Below, piece after piece: positions 17,771 through 27,324 of a stretch of DNA of 61,138 nt. The DNA comes from a bacterium. GTDB lineage: Bacteria > Verrucomicrobiota > Lentisphaeria > Victivallales > GWF2-38-69. The translations under genes and the position numbers were made by a program. Where the stretch lies: contig JAJXWI010000009.1 of NCBI GenBank assembly GCA_021781705.1, positions 1-61,138 of the forward strand, written 5' to 3'. The notes below the pieces were generated by a model. The model was not told where the DNA came from, did not search any database, and saw nothing but the letters and a program-made list of their open reading frames with translations. Within the stretch, counting starts at the first letter, position 1. Every line of letters starts with the position of its first letter.

Positions 17771-17804
17771 TATGGTTAGCTGTTGAATGAAGCGCTAAAT
17801 TTTA

Positions 17805-18353
17805 TCACTTCAATTTTTCAACTAATGATATTGCGTAATTAACAATGCGTTTTTCCAATTCTTTAGCCTGATTATGCTTAGTAGAATCAGGAGAACACTC
17901 CTTATCCGCCATAGCCAGTACTGATGATATAGCGGCAAATCCAGCCATATCCGAATTTGAGTAAATAGCTGCACATGCAGTATGGTATGCAGCATAGGCC
18001 ACATGCGGTGCTCCGTGATAAGCGGCATACCCGCAATGTACAGAACTATCAATAGTTTGTCGTAGATTTTCAGAATTAGAACACTGCATAAAGATTTTAA
18101 CCTGTTCTATTGTATTTTTCGGGCGTATATCAGTCGCAATATCTAAGACTTGTTCAGTTGCAAATATAGCATAATCAACATAATCTGCACGTGGAAGCAA
18201 CTTAATGATAACCCAATTAGCCCAATTAAACTTGTCATCGCGCATAAGGTTATTTATTACAGTGCTAGGACATGAATCCTGATTCATGCACCACCAAGCA
18301 AAACCACCTGTGCACACCCCATTCTTTCTAAACCATTCTTTTGTGATTTCCAT
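17805..18353 (-). CDS. Imm5-like putative immunity protein
   Basis: 182 residues. The start ITKEWFRKNGVCTGGFAWW and an Ala/His-rich helical stretch (YAAYHGAPHVAYAAYHTACAAIY) are characteristic of 'putative immunity protein' (Imm5-like) families found beside polymorphic toxins or dispersed alone. No toxin gene is next to it; its only near neighbour is the convergent radical SAM gene, 34 bases away. The function is inferred from resemblance and is untested; the protein may have another role. Confidence 0.55.
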   Translation of the reverse strand: MEITKEWFRKNGVCTGGFAWWCMNQDSCPSTVINNLMRDDKFNWANWVIIKLLPRADYVDYAIFATEQVLDIATDIRPKNTIEQVKIFMQCSNSENLRQTIDSSVHCGYAAYHGAPHVAYAAYHTACAAIYSNSDMAGFAAISSVLAMADKECSPDSTKHNQAKELEKRIVNYAISLVEKLK

Positions 18354-18441
18354 AGCTTCACCTTCTTTTAAGCAACTTCAAAAAGATCAGATTTAGCAAC
18401 GCAAAAGACAAACATCCTAAGTAGCTTTTGCAGACCAAAAG

Positions 18442-18465
18442 GGTTATAGCAAAATGGCTATAACC
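18442..18465 (-). terminator. Perfect 9-bp hairpin downstream of the secreted-protein gene
   Basis: Arms ggttatagc (18442-18450) and gctataacc (18457-18465) with a six-base loop. On the minus strand it is followed by CTTTTGG. It lies about 170 bases downstream of the stop of the secreted protein gene at 18637 and upstream of the Imm5-like gene, so it could end the former's transcript. Confidence 0.5.
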
Positions 18466-18636
18466 ACAAGACTAAAATATCTCAAAAGGGATTTCATAAC
18501 CACTCCAACCATTTCATCGAAGGATTTTCAGAAACACTCATAATTGTGAAGAAGAAATATGAACTATGCTTTGCTTCTTCTTTTGGGTGAATAGCTTTCA
18601 GAAAAATCCCTCTAAACCTTATGTTAAAATATGTGC

Positions 18637-19233
18637 CTATTCTGTCTGCGCGTTAACAAAAGCGTTCCATCCGTCTTTGAATTCTTTTTGGTTGTTTGAA
18701 TCATCTCCAGCTATTCTTTTCATTAGACCGTTATGCATTTTTTCTATGCCCCAATGAGAACGATACACGGCTAGAGCGCAAAGATATCCTTTGGTATACA
18801 TTGCATCTTGCTCGTTCATAACGGTAGAACTAGCTGCTATTTTTGTAATGCTGAGTTCCTTGGGATGGGTAATTTTAGGTGAATGCTTTGCTATAAGGGG
18901 ACCGTAAACCTTAGGATTTTGCTTATACGCAGTTAAAATTAAGTTATAGTAGCCTTCCGCCTCAAGAATAAGCTTATGATAAGCATCGCAGAATTTTATT
19001 AAATCATCTTCAACGTTTGAATTGTTTTTCAAACTGTTATCGTATGCGGCAACTTGTGCAACTAAAGTTTGTTGCGTAGGGTCTGGCGCAGTACCTACCT
19101 GTATATTCTTAAACCAGTCTTCAGAGGCAGATGCAGTAGCGGCAGGAGCGGCCATTGTTATGGGGCTTTGTGTTGTCAGCATGATTGTAGCCAATACGCT
19201 CGTGCAGATTGTCCATTTAAGTGTTTTGTTCAT
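18637..19233 (-). CDS. Secreted protein of unknown function
   Basis: 198 residues with a clear signal peptide (KWTICTSVLATIMLTTQSPITMAAPAATA, cleavage around AMA/AAPA). The mature part is mainly helical (LIKFCDAYHKLILEAEGYYNLILTAY). I recognise no family, catalytic motif or lipobox. The ATG at 19233 has AAGAAGGAGAA upstream, so it is well translated. Divergent from the efflux gene at 19414. Confidence 0.7.
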   Translation of the reverse strand: MNKTLKWTICTSVLATIMLTTQSPITMAAPAATASASEDWFKNIQVGTAPDPTQQTLVAQVAAYDNSLKNNSNVEDDLIKFCDAYHKLILEAEGYYNLILTAYKQNPKVYGPLIAKHSPKITHPKELSITKIAASSTVMNEQDAMYTKGYLCALAVYRSHWGIEKMHNGLMKRIAGDDSNNQKEFKDGWNAFVNAQTE

Positions 19234-19413
19234 TTTTTCTCCTTCTTTTATTATTGTTCCAACATTAACTCAGAGGATCGCAAGAACCTCAATTGTTTGA
19301 AATTGTATGCGCTTATCGGGTTAATATCAATAGACTTTCTTCATTCTAGCCTTTTTGGCAATTTTTACTATCATTAGAAGACAATAAAGCTTATTTTCAT
19401 GAAAGGTTTAATT

Positions 19414-20967
19414 ATGTTTATTACTAGAAAAAACAAGAAATGGTGGGTGCTCGTGGCAATGACAGGGTCATTGTCCATGATATTACTGGACTCGACAATA
19501 GTGGGTGTCTGCTTGCCTACTATTCAATACAATCTTAGCATGTCAACCACTGGACTCGAGTGGGTAGTGAATGCTTATATGCTTGCAATTGCTTCTTTAG
19601 TGGCGATAGGTGGCAGTTTAGGCGATGCAATCGGGAGAAAAAAAACTTTCATTGCAGGGACAATTATATTTGCCTTGACTTCAGCTTGTTGCAGCATTGC
19701 CTCAACCGGGGCATTTTTGATATTTTCCCGAGGATTACAGGGGATTGGTGCCGCTCTAATGGTGCCGGCTTCCGCCGCCATACTAACCATATCTTTTGAA
19801 TTGGAAGAAAGGGGTAGGGCTATCTCCATTTACACCGGAATATCAACGATATTTATGGCGTTAGGCCCGCTTATCGGTGGATTCTTATCTCAATATGTTT
19901 CTTGGAGATGGTGCTTCTACATAAACCTTCCAATAGCTGTTACCAGTATAGTTTTGACTCTTGTTTCATGTCCAAAAGATCATATTACGAGGGTTCAAAA
20001 AATCGATTTTCAAGGCTCCGCCACCTTCATTGTTGGTGCGGTCTGTTTAGTCCTTGGGCTCCAAGAGGCTGCTAATCTAGGCTGGGATTCTCCATTCACT
20101 ATCGGACTTATCTTGTTTGGCATTGGAATGTTTCTTTTTTTTATAAAATTGGAAAAAAAAAAGGAATCTCCTCTCATAGACCTAAGATTATTTAAGTATG
20201 ATAATTTTGCCGTTGACTTTTTTGTTTTGTTTTTTCTATCTTTGGCTATGATAGGCCAGATATTTTTTAATATGATATATGTGCAGAATGTTCTCGGCTT
20301 TACGCCACTCCACGCTGGCCTTATCTCGATGTTCACTATTATTCCTTTAGCGACGGTTGTGCATATTTCAGGCAGGCTTCTTGATAAAATTGGGGCAAGA
20401 AAACCTGTAATTTTTGGTCTAGTCCTGGTTTTATTGAGTTACATTATAGCCCCGGTGGCACTTCCGTTTCAGAACATATACTTTATACTACCCCACATGG
20501 CACTTCTCGGAGCTGGTATAGGTTTTGCCATGCTACCATCTCAAGCCGATGCCCTTAACAGAGTTCCAGGGGCATTGAGGGGACAGGCAGCCGGACTTAC
20601 CCATACGTCGCGACGGATGGGATCGACTTTGGGGCTGGCATTATTGTCTACTATCTTTAATTATTCTGACAAGATGCGGATTGAATCGATAATGTCTTCT
20701 CTTTATATAGATCCGAAATATTATCATACGATAATAAAAACATTATCCGTGCCGGAAATATTCAGAATCAAAGTGCTCCATGGAATAATAGCTGAAGATA
20801 AGATTCCAATTCTGGTTTCAAAACTGAAAGCTGCAATGGCTATGAGTATTTCGATTGCTTATGGCATAGGAATTTTGAGTGTAGCAACAGCCCTTATAAT
20901 TGCAATAAAAAAATTAAAAAAAGGCAAACAAGAATCAGAAATCAGAGATCACAATATTTCTCATTAG
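19414..20967 (+). CDS. DHA2-family MFS drug efflux transporter
   Basis: About 517 residues with 14 predicted membrane helices. The helix-1 motif LLDSTIVGVCLPTIQ (motif D1-like), GGSLGDAIGRKKTF (motif A) and the GPLIGGFLSQYVSWRWCFYINLP stretch (motif C region) identify the EmrB/QacA branch. It probably exports drugs or toxic metabolites with proton exchange. ATG 19414 is preferred over 19399 because gaaagg sits at the proper distance before it. No linked regulator or EmrA adaptor was seen. Confidence 0.85.
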   Translation: MFITRKNKKWWVLVAMTGSLSMILLDSTIVGVCLPTIQYNLSMSTTGLEWVVNAYMLAIASLVAIGGSLGDAIGRKKTFIAGTIIFALTSACCSIASTGAFLIFSRGLQGIGAALMVPASAAILTISFELEERGRAISIYTGISTIFMALGPLIGGFLSQYVSWRWCFYINLPIAVTSIVLTLVSCPKDHITRVQKIDFQGSATFIVGAVCLVLGLQEAANLGWDSPFTIGLILFGIGMFLFFIKLEKKKESPLIDLRLFKYDNFAVDFFVLFFLSLAMIGQIFFNMIYVQNVLGFTPLHAGLISMFTIIPLATVVHISGRLLDKIGARKPVIFGLVLVLLSYIIAPVALPFQNIYFILPHMALLGAGIGFAMLPSQADALNRVPGALRGQAAGLTHTSRRMGSTLGLALLSTIFNYSDKMRIESIMSSLYIDPKYYHTIIKTLSVPEIFRIKVLHGIIAEDKIPILVSKLKAAMAMSISIAYGIGILSVATALIIAIKKLKKGKQESEIRDHNISH

Positions 20968-21000
20968 CTATACTGAATAGGAATTTCTTTTTTGCAAAGT

Positions 21001-21042
21001 ATAGTGGTCTCCGGATTTTGGACAGTATTATAGAAAATAAAT
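21001..21042 (+). repeat. IS3-type terminal sequence, copy 1
   Basis: Starts atagtggtctccggattt, continues with ttggacagta and agaaaataaa. It matches the sequence at 23333 with few changes and the same orientation. This is the pattern of IS3-family ends before an orfA. Confidence 0.65.
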
Positions 21043-21382
21043 AAGATAAAGATTTAGCAATGAGTTCAAAGCGGAAATGTCGATGGAAGCACTTAAAGGA
21101 CAAAAGACACTGACACAACTTTCGATGGAATATTGGGTTCATCCGAATCAAATATCATTCTGGAAAAAGGAGCTTCCGGAGAAGGTTTCAAGATATCAGT
21201 TCTGCTTCAACTATTTGAGAAAGAACTCTTATAAGGGCGATAATACTCCAGCTGAATTGTTCAGAACAGCTTTACATAACTTCGACGATAATAGATACTT
21301 ATCTTTTTCCTCTGTTGACTTGGATGAATTGCTTGTTAAGCTTTTCTTAAAAGGGTATACCATGACTGTAAACAGTCCGTAA
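21043..21382 (+). pseudogene. IS3-family orfA remnant fused to an unknown tail
   Basis: After the terminus, frame FSNEFKAEMSMEALKGQ (no start codon; stop codons upstream) and the ORF from 21077 give KTLTQLSMEYWVHPNQISFWKKEL, the classic helix-turn-helix of IS3 orfA (normally EYGVHPNQI). From about residue 37 the ORF leaves that family and continues with FNYLRKNSYKGDNTPAELF, which looks like the C-terminal part of a different integrase-type transposase, to a TAA at 21380-21382. So it is a chimera of two element fragments and not a working gene. Confidence 0.6.
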
Positions 21383-21411
21383 CCGTCTTAGAAGGAACTA
21401 ATACAAGTAAT

Positions 21412-23331
21412 ATGAACAAGATAAAAATAAGACACAGTTTCGGGTTCAAGCTAGGTATATACATTATGTTTTCAGTTGTTCTGGTGTTTGTGGCTGTGCT
21501 TATATATAATTATAACGTATCAAAAAACGCTTTACTAATTGATGTTGAGAACGATGCAGCCATTTTAGCAAATTCAATTTTGTATAATATAGAGGATGCT
21601 TTCTATCTCGCAGAAGATATGGCTGATGATTTATCAATTATATTGGAATATGGTAATCTTACTGATACGGAATTATTAAATGTTCTTAAAAATCTACTTA
21701 ATTCTCATTCTTATATTTATGGAAGTAGTGTTTCTTTTGAGTTTGCTTACAACGCCAAGAATTCATTATATGCTCCTTATTATTACAGGACTAGAGAAGG
21801 TCTCAAGTTTTTAGATCTTTCAAAGAGTTATGATTATCAAAACCGCGATTGGTATACTGTTCCGAAAAAACTCGGAATTGGCTCTTGGAGTGAACCATAT
21901 TATGATAAAGGTGGTGGAGAAGCTCTGATGGCTACCTATGCTAAACCATGTTACAAGTGCATCAATGGCAAAAGAACTTTTATAGGAGTAGCTACTGCCG
22001 ATATTACCGTAGATTGGGTCGTAGAATATTTTAAAAAACTGAAGTTACCAATAGGTCGTGCTTTTCTGATATCTTCGAATGGAACTATTATTACTGACAG
22101 GAAACATTTTTGTACAGTGAAAGATACCGTGTATTCTCTTGCTGAAAAAAGAAATAATGATAGCTTGAAAAAGCTCTGGGGAAAAATGGTAAAGGGGGAG
22201 ACTGGGTTTGTAAAATATTTTTCAGAACCACTTAAAAAACAATGTTATTTGCAATTTGTACCATTCACAATTAAAGGATGGTCATTGAACATCATATTTA
22301 CTGAAGAAGAGCTCTTTCATGATTTAAACATCGTTACAACGAAACTTTTTATCATGGGGTTGGCGGGATATTTTCTGGCATTAGTGTTTATTGTGATGCT
22401 TACCTATAGAACAACTATACCACTTAGAAGGCTTGTTCATGTAACTAAAAAAATAGGGAAGGGAGACTTTTATACAAAAATACCAATGGTATCTTCTACA
22501 GATGAAATAGGCATACTAAGCCGTTCATTTTGCAGCATGCAGGAGGATCTGATAAAGTATGTATCTAATTTGAACGAAACTATTGCAGCTAAGGGAAAAA
22601 TAGAAAAAGAACTTAGTATAGCTAGCGAAATACAGCAAAGTTTACTTCCTCATAAATTTCCGAGCATGAAACAAATTGACTTATATGCAACTTTGACTCC
22701 TGCAAAAGAAGTCGGAGGAGATCTTTACGACTTTTTCTTTATAGATGAAAAATATCTTTGTTTTGCGATAGGAGATGTATCAGGAAAAGGGGTTCCTGCA
22801 GCTTTGTTTATGGCTATTGCTAGAACCTTATTGAGAGCCAAGATAAGCCTTAGCATGGACCCTGCTAAAATTTTGAATGTTATGAATGAGGATTTGTTTA
22901 GGGAGAACGAAACCTGTATGTTTGTAACATTTTTTTTAGGTATACTTAATATAGAAACAGGACTTCTTGAATACTGCAATGCTGGCCATACTCCGCCGCT
23001 TATTCACACAGCTGATAAAGGTTTTTATTATTTCAATACAGAGGGTGCGCATCCGCCGCTGGGGCTCATGGCAGATGTAAGTTACGTTGGAAATAGGCTT
23101 AAACTTTTACCCGAGGATATATTCTTCCTATACACAGATGGCGTTACGGAAGCTATGAATATTGATTATGTTCAATTTTCTGAAGAGAAATTACTGGATC
23201 TCCTTATTCAGAATAAGAATGAAACAGTGGTGAATATTGTTAATAATGTGAAAACCGCAGTTGAGCAGCATGTGTCAGGCGCAGTACAGTCAGATGATAT
23301 AGCCATGCTTATTCTTAAGTATAACGGTTAA
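21412..23331 (+). CDS. Sensor PP2C (SpoIIE/RsbU-type) phosphatase
   Basis: 639 residues: a membrane helix (about 12-34), an outside dCache-like sensor domain with the NRDWY motif, a second helix (about 310-335), a HAMP domain (RTTIPLRRLVHVTKKIGKGDF), a short coiled linker (ELSIASEIQQSLLP) and a SpoIIE-type phosphatase domain (TPAKEVGGDLYDFF, GDVSGKGVPAALFMA, NAGHTPPL, YTDGVTEA, SDDIAMLIL) with all metal-binding acids. Such proteins dephosphorylate anti-anti-sigma factors; the partner is not here. The gene is flanked on both sides by direct IS3-type ends and may be part of a mobilised segment. Confidence 0.92.
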   Translation: MNKIKIRHSFGFKLGIYIMFSVVLVFVAVLIYNYNVSKNALLIDVENDAAILANSILYNIEDAFYLAEDMADDLSIILEYGNLTDTELLNVLKNLLNSHSYIYGSSVSFEFAYNAKNSLYAPYYYRTREGLKFLDLSKSYDYQNRDWYTVPKKLGIGSWSEPYYDKGGGEALMATYAKPCYKCINGKRTFIGVATADITVDWVVEYFKKLKLPIGRAFLISSNGTIITDRKHFCTVKDTVYSLAEKRNNDSLKKLWGKMVKGETGFVKYFSEPLKKQCYLQFVPFTIKGWSLNIIFTEEELFHDLNIVTTKLFIMGLAGYFLALVFIVMLTYRTTIPLRRLVHVTKKIGKGDFYTKIPMVSSTDEIGILSRSFCSMQEDLIKYVSNLNETIAAKGKIEKELSIASEIQQSLLPHKFPSMKQIDLYATLTPAKEVGGDLYDFFFIDEKYLCFAIGDVSGKGVPAALFMAIARTLLRAKISLSMDPAKILNVMNEDLFRENETCMFVTFFLGILNIETGLLEYCNAGHTPPLIHTADKGFYYFNTEGAHPPLGLMADVSYVGNRLKLLPEDIFFLYTDGVTEAMNIDYVQFSEEKLLDLLIQNKNETVVNIVNNVKTAVEQHVSGAVQSDDIAMLILKYNG

Positions 23332-23382
23332 TATAGTGGTCCCCCTGACTTTGGACAGTATACAGAAAATAAATTAAGAAGA
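23332..23382 (+). repeat. IS3-type terminal sequence, copy 2
   Basis: Begins one base after the phosphatase stop codon with tatagtggtcccc, followed by gactttggacagtat and cagaaaataaatt. It is a direct repeat of copy 1 at 21001. Confidence 0.65.
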
Positions 23383-23637
23383 AGCTTGCCGTGGCAGAAA
23401 GGAAATCCGATTAAAGATCAGCCGTCATCGCTATTCCAACCGATGGCATCTGGAATGAAGAAGGCAAAAAAGTTGAATTTCAACTCGTTGAAACTACGGA
23501 AACATTACCTAAGCCTGAGCTTGAAGCGTCAAAAGAACATGTTACATTGCTCCATTGTTAACTGTAAATAAAGATTAATTTGCAATTATCTCTGCATAAA
23601 TTTTAACCGCCTATGGCGATCATAAAGTGGGTTTAAG
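23383..23637 (+). other. Fragmented coding remnant before the M16C peptidase
   Basis: No intact gene. One frame (about 23424-23570) reads VIAIPTDGIWNEEGKKVEF and so on to a TAA, with protein-like composition, but it lacks a start codon and has a stop just upstream; it may be a gene scrap carried with the IS remnant. The 61-residue ORF in the neighbouring frame is not convincing. Confidence 0.35.
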
Positions 23638-26589
23638 ATGCTTCAATTTTTATTCTCCGAACAGGAGATTTGTTCAGGATTTTCAATAAATAAAATTACG
23701 CCGCTTAAAGATATTCGTAGTACTGCGTACGAAATGATTCATACACAAAGCGGAGCAAGACTTCTTTATTTGCACAATAGTGATGAAGAAAACCTTTTTT
23801 CCGTGGCCTTTAAAACGCCCCCTTATGACGACACGGGATTGCCTCATATTCTCGAGCACAGCGTGTTATGCGGATCTAAACGATATCCCGTAAAGGATCC
23901 GTTTGTTGAACTTCTTAAAACCAGTCTTGCGACATTTTTAAATGCAATGACATATCCTGATAAAACGGTCTACCCATGCGCCAGTATGAATGAAGAAGAT
24001 TTTCATAACATCGTCAGAGTTTATTGTGATGCCGTATTTTTCCCATTACTGACTAAGTCGCATTTTAAGCAGGAAGGACATCGTTTTGCCATATCGGGGC
24101 AGCCTGGAAGTAAGGACTGCACTCTTTCTGTACAAGGAGTAGTTTATAATGAAATGAAAGGAGTTTACTCAGACCTTGACGGCATCATCGGCAAAGAAGA
24201 ATCGAAAAGCATTCTTCCTGATAATTGTTATGGAAAAGATTCAGGTGGAGATCCCCTCGAAATTCCATCCCTTACATATAAAAAATTTAAAGCGTTTCAT
24301 TCAAAGTATTATCATCCTTCAAACTCATACATAATAATTTATGGTTCGTTTGACATAAAGAAGACTCTTGAGATACTGGACAGTGAATATCTGTCAAAAT
24401 TCAACGTTAGAAAAGTAAACCCTATTATAAAAAAGCAAAAACGCTGGACAGCGCCCGTGTGCAAAACTATAAGGTATCCCTTGGAGAGCGGTGAGAATAC
24501 GAAGAAAAAGGCGGCTGTCACGATTAATTTTCTCGCCAACAGTCTTAATGACACTTTAACGTCTCTTGCGATGTCTGTGCTGGAATTGTATTTGCTCGAT
24601 AATTCTTCTTCTCCGCTAAGAAAAGCCCTGATGGACTCTCAATACGGAGAGGCATTAACTGGCTCCGGGTATGCAGATTTTCAACGGGATACATTTTTCA
24701 CTATCGGGCTAAAAAATATAGATGAAAAGAATGTTGATAAAATTGTTGAACTTGTTTTGTCTGTATGCAAAAAGGAGGCCGATCAGGGGCTGGATCAAAA
24801 TAGACTGGATTGTGTCTTTAACAGGCTTACTCTGGATGCGATGGAAATACAGTCATCTTATCCGCTCGTCCTTATGGACAGAATTTATGACTATTGGATC
24901 TATGACAGCGATCCTCTTTGTATGATGCAGTTGAATCAGCATATAGAAAAACTGAAAAAACTAGTGAAGAGCAAGTCTGGGTTTTTCGAAAATTTATTGC
25001 TGAAATATATTATTAACAACAAACATTATTCAGCTCTTACTTTTATTCCTGACACCGATTACCATAAAAAAATGGATAAGGAGCAGGAAGAAAAGTTGGA
25101 GAAAACAAAAAATACTTTTTCAAAAACTGAACTGATAAAGATTAAAAAAGATTCGCAACATCTTGAGGCTTTTCAGGAGCAGCCAAATTCTCACGAGGCA
25201 TTGAAAACCCTTCCGAAGCTTTCCTTATCAAAAATAGAAAAAAACATTACAATGGTTAAGCGAGAGTTTGTGCATGAAAAAAACCGCACCTTGATATTTA
25301 ACGATTTATTCTCAAATGGCATAAGTTATTTGAATATGGCGCTTGATCTGAAAACTATTCCCGCCGATTTGCTGGACTTTCTTCCTGTTTTTAAATCAGT
25401 TTTTCTTAAAATGGGAACGACTAGGTATAGTTACACTGAAATGGCAGAAAGAGAAGCGTTTTACACAGGCGGCATAAGCTCCTCCCTATCTTCAGAGGGC
25501 AATTTTGATGGTTACAAAGCGTACTGCCCATACTTGATCATGTTTTCAAAGTCATTGGGTTGCAACCTTGAAAATATGCTTCAAATTATGCTTGAAAGGC
25601 TTCACGAGTGCGATTTTTCGGATGTCAAGCGGCTCAAGGAAGTTATCCTTCAAAGGAGAACGGCTTTGAGAGGAAGCATTGTATCAGCCGGATCTTCTTA
25701 TGCCATTTCTTTTGCGGCACAAGGAATCAGTGAGAATCTTTGGCTTTCGGAAAAATTCGGAGGAGTAACGCATATAAGATTTTTGAATAATCTGGCAGAT
25801 AACTTCAAAGAGAACCAGGATTTGATAATAACTAAGCTGAATTTGATTAGAAATTATATTTTGGAAAATTCAACGCTTTCCTTGAGTTTTATCGGAGATG
25901 ATTGTCAGAAAAAAATCATAACTGACTGGAGTCAAAAGGTGATTTCGTCTTCTAAACCTGTTTTTGATATCAAAAGAGAACATTTTTCAAAAAACATCCT
26001 CAGGTCAGGGATTGTTGTGCCTGCTGCGGTTGCATACAATGCCGGTATTTTTGAAACGATAAGCAGTTCAGATGAAAGTGCATCTGCGCTTTTGCTTATC
26101 GGAAATTTTCTAACTTATAACTATTTATGGGAAGAAATAAGGGTGAAACGCGGCGCATATGGCGCACATGCCAATTATTCTTCTTTAAACGGCGTGTTTG
26201 GGTTCAGTACTTACCGTGACCCATGCATAAAAGAAAGCTTTGAAACTTTTAAAAAAGCTCTACAGTTTCTTGAAAAAGGTCTTACCTCAAAAGAGACATT
26301 GGAACAGGCTATTATCGGGACTCTAAAAAATCTGGATAAGCCTATCCGTCCGGAAGATGCAGTCGGCTTATCCCTCTCAAGACATATTAGGAATATTACA
26401 GACGACCATAGAAGAAAATTCAGAACTTCGTTGCTTGACCTTACACCGAAAAAAATTAAACACGCAGCCTGTACCGTATTAGAGCCGAGAATGAAAGAGC
26501 TGTCAATATGCTCAATATCTGGAAAGAAACAGCTTGAAAAGGCAAACGCCGAACTGAAAGAGCCGTTAAAAATCGAAAGGCTTCTTTGA
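23638..26589 (+). CDS. M16C zinc metallopeptidase (PreP/Cym1 family)
   Basis: 983 residues, the usual length. The inverted zinc motif HILEH is at about residues 80-84, followed by KTSLATFLNAMTYPD and, farther down, GVVYNEMKGVYSD with the third ligand. Two M16 halves are linked by a helical hairpin. Family members (presequence protease, Cym1) degrade short peptides in a closed chamber; no signal peptide is seen, so it is cytoplasmic. ATG start. It follows the IS remnants and precedes ilvN; no operon partner is obvious. Confidence 0.92.
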   Translation: MLQFLFSEQEICSGFSINKITPLKDIRSTAYEMIHTQSGARLLYLHNSDEENLFSVAFKTPPYDDTGLPHILEHSVLCGSKRYPVKDPFVELLKTSLATFLNAMTYPDKTVYPCASMNEEDFHNIVRVYCDAVFFPLLTKSHFKQEGHRFAISGQPGSKDCTLSVQGVVYNEMKGVYSDLDGIIGKEESKSILPDNCYGKDSGGDPLEIPSLTYKKFKAFHSKYYHPSNSYIIIYGSFDIKKTLEILDSEYLSKFNVRKVNPIIKKQKRWTAPVCKTIRYPLESGENTKKKAAVTINFLANSLNDTLTSLAMSVLELYLLDNSSSPLRKALMDSQYGEALTGSGYADFQRDTFFTIGLKNIDEKNVDKIVELVLSVCKKEADQGLDQNRLDCVFNRLTLDAMEIQSSYPLVLMDRIYDYWIYDSDPLCMMQLNQHIEKLKKLVKSKSGFFENLLLKYIINNKHYSALTFIPDTDYHKKMDKEQEEKLEKTKNTFSKTELIKIKKDSQHLEAFQEQPNSHEALKTLPKLSLSKIEKNITMVKREFVHEKNRTLIFNDLFSNGISYLNMALDLKTIPADLLDFLPVFKSVFLKMGTTRYSYTEMAEREAFYTGGISSSLSSEGNFDGYKAYCPYLIMFSKSLGCNLENMLQIMLERLHECDFSDVKRLKEVILQRRTALRGSIVSAGSSYAISFAAQGISENLWLSEKFGGVTHIRFLNNLADNFKENQDLIITKLNLIRNYILENSTLSLSFIGDDCQKKIITDWSQKVISSSKPVFDIKREHFSKNILRSGIVVPAAVAYNAGIFETISSSDESASALLLIGNFLTYNYLWEEIRVKRGAYGAHANYSSLNGVFGFSTYRDPCIKESFETFKKALQFLEKGLTSKETLEQAIIGTLKNLDKPIRPEDAVGLSLSRHIRNITDDHRRKFRTSLLDLTPKKIKHAACTVLEPRMKELSICSISGKKQLEKANAELKEPLKIERLL

Positions 26590-26735
26590 TAATCCGAAAG
26601 CTTTGACCCAACAAAAAGGATTTATGAACTTGCTAAAATCGGTATACCTCGTGTATATTTAGCGACGATCTCCTTCTTATAAGTTTTACCAAAATAATCG
26701 TGGATCGTAATAAGTTTGAAGCGGGAAGTCTGGAC

Positions 26736-27230
26736 ATGCAGCATATGATATCTGTGTTAGTTGAAAATAAATTCGGAGTACTTGCTAGAATCGCGGGCTT
26801 GTTTTGCGGGAGAGGGTACAACATAGACTCTCTTACAGTTAGCCCTACTGATGATTCTGGAACTTCGAAAATGACTATTGTTACAACGGGGGATGCTGCT
26901 GTCATTGAACAGATAGAAAAACAGCTTACCAAGCTGATAGATGTAATAAAAGTTTCAGATCTTACGGGGAGTAAGTTCATTGAGAGAGAGCTTGCTCTTA
27001 TTAAAGTAAAAACAAAAACTTCTTCCCGTGCCGAAATAATGCAGATAACTGAAATTTTCAAAGGGAAAATAGTGAATGTTTATCCCGATGAGCTTACAGT
27101 TGAGATTTCCGGAGGCGGAGACAAAATCGATGCATTTGTTAGCCTTATGAAGCATTTCGGGATAATAGAGCTGGCAAGAACCGGTAAAGTTGCCATTGGC
27201 AGAATGTCAGAAAACACTGCCAGCTGCTAA
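26736..27230 (+). CDS. ilvN: Acetolactate synthase small (regulatory) subunit
   Basis: 165 residues from the ATG at 26736 (MQHMISVLVENK; a GTG at 26700 is possible but adds a tail outside the ACT domain). The ACT domain is clear: ENKFGVLARIAGLFCGRGYNIDSL, then RELALIKV, and the C-terminal half with MKHFGIIELARTGKVAI. It binds valine and controls the large subunit IlvB/I. The large subunit is not next to it, which is unusual as ilvB-ilvN are normally paired. Confidence 0.93.
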   Translation: MQHMISVLVENKFGVLARIAGLFCGRGYNIDSLTVSPTDDSGTSKMTIVTTGDAAVIEQIEKQLTKLIDVIKVSDLTGSKFIERELALIKVKTKTSSRAEIMQITEIFKGKIVNVYPDELTVEISGGGDKIDAFVSLMKHFGIIELARTGKVAIGRMSENTASC

Positions 27231-27324
27231 TTTTAGATTCTTTTCGGCTCTTTTTACTTCTTGACTTTAGTATATAATCATTAATTGCAGAGCGCATACA
27301 AGTGCAACTCTGATAGGTGTTGAT

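Noticed and set aside
23386-23571. 61-residue ORF after the IS end
   Set aside because: Atypical composition, no ribosome site, and another frame looks more protein-like.
14161-23637. Prophage or integrative element with att sites
   Set aside because: No integrase, phage structural gene or conjugation gene; tRNA-Asp at 11484 has no visible 3' duplicate downstream.
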